Below, in pieces: positions 54,988 to 62,936 of a DNA stretch of 64,000 nt. The position numbers were made by a program, and so were the translations under genes. The stretch comes from Methylobacter sp. (lineage in GTDB: Bacteria > Pseudomonadota > Gammaproteobacteria > Methylococcales > Methylomonadaceae). Location: contig JAUXTH010000154.1 of the NCBI GenBank assembly GCA_030679035.1, forward strand, positions 1 through 64,000, in the 5' to 3' direction. Within the stretch, counting starts at the first letter, position 1. Every line of letters starts with the position of its first letter. Under the pieces are notes generated by a model that saw only the letters and a list, made by a program, of their open reading frames with translations, was not told the origin of the DNA and did not search any database.

Positions 54988-56346
54988 ATGGCTACCCAAT
55001 TCATCCTGATAGATCGCGATACCCCTTACATTCTACCTCCGTGTGTTCAGGACTATTTGCCCGAAGAGCACATGGCCCGTTTTGTTGTGGAGATTGTTGA
55101 TCAACTGGATTTAGGAACGCTATCAGCCGTCTATGCGGGCAAAGGAAAACGTCCCTATCATCCGGCGATGCTGTTAGCGTTGTTATTCTACGGCTACGCG
55201 ACCGGCGTGTTTTCCAGTCGCAAGTTGGAGAAAGCCACTCATGATTCGATGGCCTTCAAATACATCTGCGCCAACGAAAACCCAGATCACGACACCATCA
55301 ACAGCTTCCGCAAACGCTTTGGCAAAGAGATTGAAGGCTTGTTTGTCGAGATATTGGTGCTTGCCGAAGCCTTGGGGCTGCTTAAGCTGGGCACAGTGAG
55401 CCTGGACGGCACCAAAATCAAAGCCAATGCCAGCAAACACAAAGCCTTGAGTTGGGATTACGCCAATCAACTGGAAGCCCAGTTCAAACAGGAAGTCGAC
55501 GCCCTGATGAAGCTGGCGGAAGCCGCCGATAACACGCCTCTTCCCGAAGACATGGATGTGCCCAAGGAGCTCAAGCGCCGCCAAGACCGATTAGTGGTGA
55601 TTGCCAAAGCCAAACAGGAAATCCAGGCCCGCGCGAAAGTGCGTTACGCGCAAGAAAAAGCCGAGTATGACGAAAAGCTGGCCAAGCGTGAAAAACACCT
55701 GAGTGAAACCGACAAGAAAATGGGCGGCAAAGTCCCCCAAGCGCCTACCGATGCGCCTCAGGGCAAAGATCAAGTCAGCTTGACCGATGAAGAGTCCCGC
55801 ATCATACCGACCCCTAATGGTTTTGAGCAAGCCTATAACGCCCAAGCCAGCGTTGATATTGCCAGCCACCTGATCGTTGCTCATCACATCACCCAACACA
55901 CCAACGACAAACAAGAAATCGAACCCACCTTAACCAAACTGGGAGAGCTCCCGAAATGCCTGGGAACTGTTGGCAACCTGTTGGCCGACACCGGTTACTT
56001 CAGTCAGGCAAATGTAAAAGCGTGCGCTGACGCAAAGATAAACCCGTACATCGCCCCAAAGCGGCAAAGCCATAACCAAACCCTTGAAGCCCGGTTTCAG
56101 CATCAGCCGGAAATAGACGAGCCCCCCTTGTCGCCGGTTGAGGCCATGACCCATCGCTTAACAACCAAAGCGGGCAAAGCGCTTTACGGCAAGCGAAAAT
56201 CAACCGTTGAAACCGTGTTTGGCATCATTAAACACGTTCAGGGGTTCAGGCAATTCCATGTTCGAGGCCTGGAATCCGTCCAAAGTGAATGGAATTTAGT
56301 CTGTATAGGCTGGAATTTGAAAAGAATGCATGTATTGAGAGGGTAA
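54988..56346 (+). CDS. IS1182-family transposase
   Basis: A 452-residue DDE transposase, apparently intact. Catalytic residues fit D140 (SLDGTKIKAN), D334 (LADTGYFS) and E408 (STVETVFGIIK). A long Lys/Glu coiled region (about 160-250) separates the first two. Terminal inverted repeats were not found by eye, so the element ends are not given. Higher G+C than the genes around it, so it arrived separately in the island. Confidence 0.92.
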   Translation: MATQFILIDRDTPYILPPCVQDYLPEEHMARFVVEIVDQLDLGTLSAVYAGKGKRPYHPAMLLALLFYGYATGVFSSRKLEKATHDSMAFKYICANENPDHDTINSFRKRFGKEIEGLFVEILVLAEALGLLKLGTVSLDGTKIKANASKHKALSWDYANQLEAQFKQEVDALMKLAEAADNTPLPEDMDVPKELKRRQDRLVVIAKAKQEIQARAKVRYAQEKAEYDEKLAKREKHLSETDKKMGGKVPQAPTDAPQGKDQVSLTDEESRIIPTPNGFEQAYNAQASVDIASHLIVAHHITQHTNDKQEIEPTLTKLGELPKCLGTVGNLLADTGYFSQANVKACADAKINPYIAPKRQSHNQTLEARFQHQPEIDEPPLSPVEAMTHRLTTKAGKALYGKRKSTVETVFGIIKHVQGFRQFHVRGLESVQSEWNLVCIGWNLKRMHVLRG

Positions 56347-56610
56347 TAGAGGGAAAAAGAGCTTTGAGCAGGTCATAAAACAGAACCATGGGCATTAAAA
56401 ATCCCAACAAACCACTTTTTTAAATTTTAAACGCGATTAGATGCGCGGGTAAGTGCTGTTAATCCGACGGACTCCTAGGCTTTAAAAACCTATGCCGCAT
56501 TGATAATTGCATTCTTGTATTAATTTATTTTCTTAGTAGCAAAACTAAGCAGCGGTAAGTTGCTAAACTGAGTTGATGAAAGGCTTTTCTTAATAAGAAC
56601 TATTAATGTC
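56347..56610. other. Gap between transposase and next island gene
   Basis: No gene. It likely contains the right end of the insertion sequence. Bases 56545-56575 (CTAAGCAGCGGTAAG...AACTGAGTTG) repeat the leader before 54313. Confidence 0.5.
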
Positions 56611-57546
56611 ATGAACAATTATAAACAAATTATTTTTATGAGCTTGCTTGTTTTATTCGTGATGACCCAGAAAAGCATAGCAGCAACACTTGTTCAATGC
56701 GGAGAGAGCAGTACCCACACTGGCGGTGAATTTAATGTAATTGGTACCAACAATAATTTTCCTTCTCTACGAAATGGGCCTGGAAATAAATCTGAAAAAA
56801 TCATCAATGAAACGGCAACAAGTATGAGTACAGTAACCCAATATATGGGGCTTGATGATTCTGTAACTATCAATGAGGAGTGTACAAATAATGGTTGGTC
56901 ATTGGTACGAGTTATAAAACCCGCTTATCTTAAAGATTCGTACCATGGATGGGTTGAATCAAAGTACATTGATAAAGGACAGTCGACTGAAAATACTGAT
57001 AAATACAGTGGAAAAATTCCTTCTTACGTCTTAGACCCTTATACTAAAAAAGAATACCCAAAAACAGTACAAAAATATAAATCCAGATTAAAAGAAATCG
57101 AGTTATTGCGAAAAAAAGCAGCAATAATGGTGATCGATAGTGGAAAATGTGATCAAGTTATAGCGTCAGAAGTTGACACAGATAGTCCATTAAAAGATCT
57201 ACGCTTTTATGTTGATTGTGAAGGATATACAAGATTTTATCTTACCGAAAGTGAAATAGTGAAAGATTCAACTGTAAAGACTCAAAAAGAAAAGGCTTGG
57301 TCTATAGAGAATGCACTTGCTTCATGCAAACAAGCTATAAAAGATAGGGCTCTAATTCCTTCCGAAGCAGAAATTCACGACATCATGGGAACAACTTTTT
57401 CAGAATCACCAGTAACACATAACGTTGTTTTAGAAATGAAATTTGAGGCAAAAAATGCATTTGGTGTAAACATTCCTTATGCAGCTATTTGTCACTTTGA
57501 GCCAGGAAGGGTGGGTACAATTGACATAACCAATAGATCTAACTAG
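56611..57546 (+). CDS. Exported SH3-like domain protein of the island
   Basis: A 311-residue protein with a signal peptide (to about residue 24, KSIAA). Residues about 45-125 look like a bacterial SH3 domain (FPSLRNGPGNKSEKI, NNGWSLVRV, HGWVESKYI). The carboxy part (about 225-310) shows CKQAIKDRALIPSEAEIH...AKNAFGVNIPYAAICHFE, a pattern shared with the next gene. A cell-wall or interaction role is possible. A+T-rich codon use. Confidence 0.68.
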   Translation: MNNYKQIIFMSLLVLFVMTQKSIAATLVQCGESSTHTGGEFNVIGTNNNFPSLRNGPGNKSEKIINETATSMSTVTQYMGLDDSVTINEECTNNGWSLVRVIKPAYLKDSYHGWVESKYIDKGQSTENTDKYSGKIPSYVLDPYTKKEYPKTVQKYKSRLKEIELLRKKAAIMVIDSGKCDQVIASEVDTDSPLKDLRFYVDCEGYTRFYLTESEIVKDSTVKTQKEKAWSIENALASCKQAIKDRALIPSEAEIHDIMGTTFSESPVTHNVVLEMKFEAKNAFGVNIPYAAICHFEPGRVGTIDITNRSN

Positions 57547-57582
57547 CTTATGGGTAGTTAGATCACTGAATATAGGATATAA

Positions 57583-58128
57583 ATGCAAACTAAAAATATT
57601 GTAATAATTGCCAGTCTGACCGTTGTTAGTCTGATGTTTGGTTTGTTCTGGGTTATAGCTCCCGCACTTATGAAAGATAAGGTTGTTGGGTTAGTTACTT
57701 TTGCAAGTGCAGACCGTCAGTGTTTTAACTACTACAAAAATAAAGAAGACTACTTTAAAGATCCTGACTCTGCATATATAGAAAGTCGTCGTATATTAAC
57801 CAAAAAAGATAATTTAGAAGAATTAAAAGCTCTTCAAGAAATTATTGAGATTGATAAGGTCCTTAAAATTAAGGAATATGATTCTGTCGTACAGATAAAG
57901 GTGAGAGCACGTAACAGTATGGGGGGCTATACTTCTGATGATATTTATTGCCCTCTTGTGGATAAAAAGTTCAATAGAATTGATTTATTGAGATATGACG
58001 TACTTTATTCAATAAAAAAATCTACTGAGGAAGTCGAACTAATAAAAGAGAAATGCACTACAGTAATTGGGTTTTCTGACACCCATAAAGAAAGTTGCCT
58101 ACGAGTTAATCCTGATGGATCTCATTAG
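57583..58128 (+). CDS. Single-span island protein related to the preceding gene's tail
   Basis: A 181-residue protein with one membrane helix (about 6-28). The rest follows the same pattern as the end of the 56611 product: CFNYYKNKEDYFKDPDSAYIES, then VVQIKVRARNSMGGYTSDDIYC and NRIDLL. Two or three cysteines may pair. It begins 36 bases after that gene, so the two are probably co-transcribed. Function unknown. Confidence 0.65.
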   Translation: MQTKNIVIIASLTVVSLMFGLFWVIAPALMKDKVVGLVTFASADRQCFNYYKNKEDYFKDPDSAYIESRRILTKKDNLEELKALQEIIEIDKVLKIKEYDSVVQIKVRARNSMGGYTSDDIYCPLVDKKFNRIDLLRYDVLYSIKKSTEEVELIKEKCTTVIGFSDTHKESCLRVNPDGSH

Positions 58129-58489
58129 CCGCAATAAGCCTTTAAGAGATAGCCAGGACTAGATAGAATAGTCTGTAAGTGTTCTTTAAATGCTATTTGT
58201 AAATGTACTTCAGTTAAAAATTAAATTAATGCGTAAATATAAAGCATAATTAATTTAAATACATAAGAATTTTTGCCATTAAGTTATTTTAACATAGCTT
58301 ATGTAAATACTAATATTAGGTAAGAAATAGGCGCGCCACCTAAATTGTTCTGTCGAATAAATTTATTATCATCATCTGCTAGTTGTGTTTACTTGTGTTC
58401 CACTTCGTAAACTCAAATAAAAACATCTAATATATAAATATTAAGCGAACTGATAAAAGATAAGAATACGAAGAAAGGGAAAAGTAAAA
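58129..58489. other. A+T-rich gap in the island
   Basis: About 360 bases, strongly A+T-rich, with no gene or clear repeat. It should carry the promoter of the next gene. Confidence 0.5.
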
Positions 58490-59137
58490 ATGGATTCACT
58501 TGTTCAAATATTCAATAGTTTCACAGAATCGCCTATCGGTCAAATAATCATATCTACTATAAGTTCAGGCGGGATAGTTAGCCTATGGTTTAAAAATCGA
58601 TCAGACAAAGAAATAGAAAGGATAAAAAAACAACTCGAAATTTATTACTTTAACGAGACTCTAGGAAGAATTAGAGCAGACGATCAGCAAGCAACAGCAA
58701 TAAAAAAAATATGGGATACATTTTCCGACTGGACTATTGAGTTACAAAATTTTGTTATACACGGACAATTAATGTCAGGTTCAGATGAATATACCCAAAA
58801 AATTGGACAAGAAAAATTCAATGAATCCTTGAACGTAATTGGGTTGAAACTGAAATCAATGGAAAATGAACTGAATAAATTTGCAGTTCAAATTGATGAA
58901 GAAACTTACAGCAAAACATTGGAAACTTATATCCAAATATCTTCATTTTTCTCGGAATATGTCGAAAGAATTCAAAAGGTTTCTCAACAAGCAATATTAA
59001 CTAACCCTGAAAAATACCAAGAAAATAAAAGCAGAATTTCAAACGAAATTAAAAAAATTGAACTCGTCAAAATCCAAGCAATCTTAAACCCGTTAGTTCA
59101 GTTAATGCGTGTAAAATTGAGAATAATTGATCTCTAA
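58490..59137 (+). CDS. Hypothetical membrane-anchored helical protein
   Basis: A 215-residue protein. One amino-terminal hydrophobic stretch (PIGQIIISTISSGGIVSLWF, about 16-35) is followed by a long charged, mostly helical part with coiled-coil character (about 40-210). GAAAGGGAAAAG lies before the ATG. Such small anchored helical proteins often sit in islands; no family is recognised. Confidence 0.6.
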   Translation: MDSLVQIFNSFTESPIGQIIISTISSGGIVSLWFKNRSDKEIERIKKQLEIYYFNETLGRIRADDQQATAIKKIWDTFSDWTIELQNFVIHGQLMSGSDEYTQKIGQEKFNESLNVIGLKLKSMENELNKFAVQIDEETYSKTLETYIQISSFFSEYVERIQKVSQQAILTNPEKYQENKSRISNEIKKIELVKIQAILNPLVQLMRVKLRIIDL

Positions 59138-59810
59138 AAATCACTACCACCAAAACGAAAATGTATTAGCTTTTGGGGCAAAAGCTGAAAAAACCATCAA
59201 TGAAGAAGACCCCACATAATGCGTGCTATGCAAAAAAGCCCCGGTGTTTTTCATTTTACACTGTTTTTTTCTACATAAGGCAAGTGTATGAAATAAGGGC
59301 GGACGACTTAAAAGATGATTTTTAGAGTGCTTCTATCCTGAAATTACTATTTAGTTAAAAACTTGTTAAAAATCATTAGCTAAAAAAATTTGGTGTGTTT
59401 TTGAACAAAGCCTCATAGTTATACACAAGCGGATCAACTAGCTAGACGTACCTTTCTACCCTACACAGTAGCTAAACCAGACTAAACAGCTAACTTTAAA
59501 CACAGGCTAAATTTAACTGTCTTGGCAAGTTAGCTTATTTTGTAGATGGTTGGGTCGATTAATTTAATCTTGTGGCTTTAGCGGCAACACGGATAGAAGT
59601 TTTTAGAATTGAAAAAAATGTTTAGAGTTTTACAGAGTTGTGACGTAAAAATTAAGGCGGGAGTGATACCGGCTTTTTATGTCTAAAATTCCGGCAAGTG
59701 TTGCGGATATTTTTATTTTTTAGGGTGCAGGAATCAAATTTATGTCCTTTTTTATATCCTTTTGATGATTCATGGCTTTATGCTATTTACTATCAATTAG
59801 TTATGACTGA
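59138..59810. other. Right end of the island, no gene seen
   Basis: About 670 A+T-rich bases without a supported gene. It may contain a lost integrase, but no motif of a tyrosine recombinase was seen in any frame. Confidence 0.5.
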
Positions 59811-59914
59811 TTCGATTCCGGCCATCGTACCAAACATAGGTTCAGAGCCGTGCAAAGAACTATAAAAACCCGCAAGTCATAAGACTTCGCGGGTTTTTTA
59901 TTGTCCAACGAAAT
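59811..59914. repeat. Direct repeat / attachment site, right copy
   Basis: Copy of 53855-53959 with TTCGATTCCGGCC-TCG-TACCAAA, the GGTTCAGAGCCGTGCAAAGAA stretch and the terminator. One G of the acceptor stem is missing, and the 5' two-thirds of the tRNA is absent, so it is not a working tRNA. Confidence 0.78.
59867..59903 (+). terminator. Terminator carried on the duplicated site
   Basis: ACCCGC-AAGTCATAAGACTT-CGCGGGTTTTTTATT, a sister of the tRNA-Leu and tRNA-Ser terminators. Confidence 0.85.
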
Positions 59915-60038
59915 ACAGTAACCTTTACAGTAACTTTCGCCCCGTACAAACAGTTACTGCATGAAAGTACCAACTGAAGGCTGCCCTGCTTAAGCGTAAT
60001 ACTACATGAGCTGTCTTCAATACTTAACTGACATTGCC

Positions 60039-60470
60039 CTACTGCGGATCGCCCCCTTTCACTTGGCAGCCGGATTGAACAGCCAAGGTAAATGCGCAAG
60101 GCGCGTGACCGGTTACCTGGCGATCAAGGCGGGCGGAACAACCGGCGTCTTCCATGATCGCCTGTTTGCCGTCTTTACTGCACAACAACAGCACTGCGTA
60201 CGGATTCTGATACTGTGCTTTCAGCACATAAGGCTGGAATTCCGGGGCCAGCAGACTGGGGTCGTGACGGGTGGCCAATTTCAAAATGTTTTCATTCGTG
60301 TCGAACGGCATCTCAGGTAGACTTTCGAAATACGTATCTACCGCCGAACTCAGATTCATCATTTTGGTAGACAAAATACCCCTCTCTTTGGCATCGGTAG
60401 TAGCCGCAATAGAGGCACAGGCGCCTAACAGCAAGGCGGCAATTAGACTAATTAATATGCGGTGTTTCAT
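60039..60470 (-). CDS. Small lipoprotein, unknown function
   Basis: A 143-residue lipoprotein (lipobox LLLGAC, Cys about 18). The mature part contains four cysteines in its last 60 residues (LLLCSKDG, DAGCSA, APCAF, SGCQVK), perhaps two disulfides. It starts 4 bases after the phospholipase-like gene ends, so it is the last gene of that operon. No family recognised. Confidence 0.75.
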   Translation of the reverse strand: MKHRILISLIAALLLGACASIAATTDAKERGILSTKMMNLSSAVDTYFESLPEMPFDTNENILKLATRHDPSLLAPEFQPYVLKAQYQNPYAVLLLCSKDGKQAIMEDAGCSARLDRQVTGHAPCAFTLAVQSGCQVKGGDPQ

Positions 60471-60474
60471 GGTA

Positions 60475-61401
60475 TTAGCTCCAGTAAATCATGTGGCTGT
60501 TTTCGTCGATGCCGGTATCCAAACTCCAGCTTGCCAGGGTATCCAGTGGAGACTCCTGGTTTTGCAGCGACAACGCCAGCCAACCCCATAATTCCACTAT
60601 ATTGTTTAACGCTTTCTGTAATAGCTCCTCAAAATTCATGGTGAGGCCGCCGGGAACATCCAGGTGCCGGATATATTCGACTTCAGGAACAATCGGATAA
60701 ACCAGACCATGATGGGCGGCCACATGACGAGCAAAAGGGAACAACTTATTACCACTTTGGGCTAGCTTCATCATGCTGCGCATCGCGCCGTGCCAGTCAT
60801 GCACTTTGGGCGGCTTAAGTTGCGGTTCAAAGCTGGAATAAACATCGGTCAGCATATCCTGCCATAGCTGGGCTACATCCCTATCCATGAGGCCTCGATT
60901 GGTCACATCTGAGGTATCGTCCACGTTGATCGATATTTGCCGGTTAAACTCCAGCGCCCCCATATTGAGCGTACTGTGGGCGTATACGTCCTGGGACATC
61001 TCACAGCGCCGGTGTTTGGTTTTATTTTCCTCGTAAGGCCCCACCTTCAGGTTGACTACCGGATGTATGGTGCCGTCGGTGGCGACATGGGCGGCAAAAC
61101 CGAACAGCCAAGCCATGCACTTTTGGCGCACGTCGGTATCCGCTATGTCGCGTATCTTGGCGACCCCGTTGCGCAATAATGCCACCGCGTGCCCTTTGTG
61201 CATGGCATCGGCCCAAGCGCTGGAATTGCTGTCCAATACGTCGAGATAGGGGTAATCGGGGGCTACCGCCCCGACGATGCAAAACTTTTTCCAATTGCCC
61301 AACGCCTGCCTGGCATCTTTATGCAACAAGCCTTCACGACGGTTGCGGACTTCCTCAATGGCTTTCTGTGCCAGGGTAATGTGGGTATATCCACCGGACA
61401 T
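60475..61401 (-). CDS. Zinc-dependent phospholipase C-like protein
   Basis: A 308-residue protein with the PF00882-type layout: GGYTHITLAQKA, CIVGAVAPDYPYL, MHKGHAVALL, LFGFAAHVATDGTIHPVVN and EMSQDVYAHS supply the His/Asp metal ligands. No signal peptide is seen, unlike secreted phospholipases, so a cytoplasmic lipid or nucleic-acid hydrolase is possible. Between a cytochrome P450 gene and a lipoprotein gene in one operon. Confidence 0.82.
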   Translation of the reverse strand: MSGGYTHITLAQKAIEEVRNRREGLLHKDARQALGNWKKFCIVGAVAPDYPYLDVLDSNSSAWADAMHKGHAVALLRNGVAKIRDIADTDVRQKCMAWLFGFAAHVATDGTIHPVVNLKVGPYEENKTKHRRCEMSQDVYAHSTLNMGALEFNRQISINVDDTSDVTNRGLMDRDVAQLWQDMLTDVYSSFEPQLKPPKVHDWHGAMRSMMKLAQSGNKLFPFARHVAAHHGLVYPIVPEVEYIRHLDVPGGLTMNFEELLQKALNNIVELWGWLALSLQNQESPLDTLASWSLDTGIDENSHMIYWS

Positions 61402-61497
61402 AATGCTTTCTCCTTAATGGGTGATAATCAGTTTGTTGATTAAATGTTTCTCACTCGGCGCTACTTGCAAACCTAAACGTGCCAAGCTGCTTTCCGG

Positions 61498-62832
61498 CTA
61501 ACTTCCCCAGGAAAGATCGTATTGTTCGGGGAATGGGCCGGATTTGTAATCAATACTGCCATGCGCCTTAATACCAGACCTTAGCAATACTTGACGAACC
61601 ATTTCCGGGATTAATACCATGCCGACATATTTACCAAGGCAATCATGGCTACCGAAACCAAAATGGAAATAGTGATACCAATTGCGTTCAGCAATAAATT
61701 CATCCGGCAATTCAAATGCCGTGGGATCGAACATCGCGGACTGGGTCAGCGGAAGGATTATGGTTCCCGCGCTAATGGTGGTTGCATGCGCAGTACCCTT
61801 GGCAACAGTATATTCGCCGGCTGCCTTACGGAACAGGTAGGGAGCAATTGGCACAAACCGCAACGCTTCCCAGACCATGCCATCGAATGCTTTCGGATCA
61901 TCCATTTTCGCCGCATCGACTGCCTTGGCGAGCAATTCCGGGCGCTCCAGAAAAAACTGAATAGTCTGTGCAACGGCTTGCGAGGTAGTTTCAATAGCTC
62001 CGATCAACAGGCCGCCTGCATTTACACCCAAGCGTTTGATGTCAAAATCCACGGCATGCGGAAAAGAGGTGCGCAGCATCCGGGCGACGATGTCGTCGGT
62101 CAGTTTTTTGTCGGCTTGGCCTGATTGCTGCCCCAGCAGTTTTTTCAGCAGAGATAAAGGCGTAAGCAAGACGCTTAGAGCCTGCTCTGCCTTAGTTATC
62201 GGCAAACGTCGTAAAATCAAACCTGCGATGTACTTACCCAGTTTTCCCGAGACTTCTTTTTGATGGTTAGTGACGCTCTGGGATAGCTCCTCGGAAAGAA
62301 GATCGAAGGGTTGGTTGTGGAACGTGTTGTATTGGTTCCAATAAGACCATTCAATTAAATCTTTGCGGTCTACGCCGGTCAGGCCGAAATAATCCTGCAC
62401 CAAAGTCGCCGGAACCATTCGACAGTAATCGTTTACCACTTCTATCCGTCCATTGGCTTGGTCGAGCAGCCCTTTGCCGATATTGGCGACCATCGCCCTA
62501 ACCTGCGGCAAATCATCGCGATTGAGCAAACCCATCATGATGGATTTTTCACGGCTATGCAGGGCATCGTCGTCATGGGCCATCAGGTAATCGGCCATCT
62601 TCGCCACATAAAGCTCAACGGTGAATACCTTGGGCATATTCAGCACATCGGTAACATCGTCGAACAATGCCAACAGTGTGCATTCCGGCGTGACGAGTAT
62701 GGGGCGCTTTTCACGCAATTCCTTGAAAAACGGCAGCGGTTCGCTGTACATCCAGCCCCTAACCAACGGATATTTATCCGCATCGGCCGCCGCATCGTAT
62801 TGCTCCAAATAATTGGTCGTTTTGTTAGTCAT
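61498..62832 (-). CDS. Cytochrome P450
   Basis: A 444-residue haem-thiolate monooxygenase. The haem loop is FGFGSHDCLGKYV (Cys about 398), the ExxR helix is WEALRFVP, and the I helix reads GLLIGAIETTSQAVAQT, with the acid-Thr pair as ETT. No membrane anchor, so a soluble bacterial P450. Electron partner not seen in the window, although a rubredoxin lies far away. Substrate unknown. Confidence 0.93.
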   Translation of the reverse strand: MTNKTTNYLEQYDAAADADKYPLVRGWMYSEPLPFFKELREKRPILVTPECTLLALFDDVTDVLNMPKVFTVELYVAKMADYLMAHDDDALHSREKSIMMGLLNRDDLPQVRAMVANIGKGLLDQANGRIEVVNDYCRMVPATLVQDYFGLTGVDRKDLIEWSYWNQYNTFHNQPFDLLSEELSQSVTNHQKEVSGKLGKYIAGLILRRLPITKAEQALSVLLTPLSLLKKLLGQQSGQADKKLTDDIVARMLRTSFPHAVDFDIKRLGVNAGGLLIGAIETTSQAVAQTIQFFLERPELLAKAVDAAKMDDPKAFDGMVWEALRFVPIAPYLFRKAAGEYTVAKGTAHATTISAGTIILPLTQSAMFDPTAFELPDEFIAERNWYHYFHFGFGSHDCLGKYVGMVLIPEMVRQVLLRSGIKAHGSIDYKSGPFPEQYDLSWGS

Positions 62833-62936
62833 TGTTGTTTCCTTTTAAATCCTTCATTTCGGTAGCCACTCGCAATGAGGTGAAAAATAACGGGACGGGG
62901 CTGATGCTCCATCCCGCTACTCAACGGTTGCAGAAA

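Larger units (their letters stand above)
53855..59914. mobile_element. Genomic island integrated at tRNA-Leu(CAA)
   Basis: The tRNA 3' end, its downstream bases and its terminator (53855-53959) recur at 59811-59914, differing at about ten positions. The DNA between is clearly richer in A+T than the flanks, notably 56.4-59.8 kb. It holds a lipoprotein, an IS1182-type transposase and three proteins of unknown function. No integrase gene is seen, so the element is likely decayed or mobilised in trans. Confidence 0.75.
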
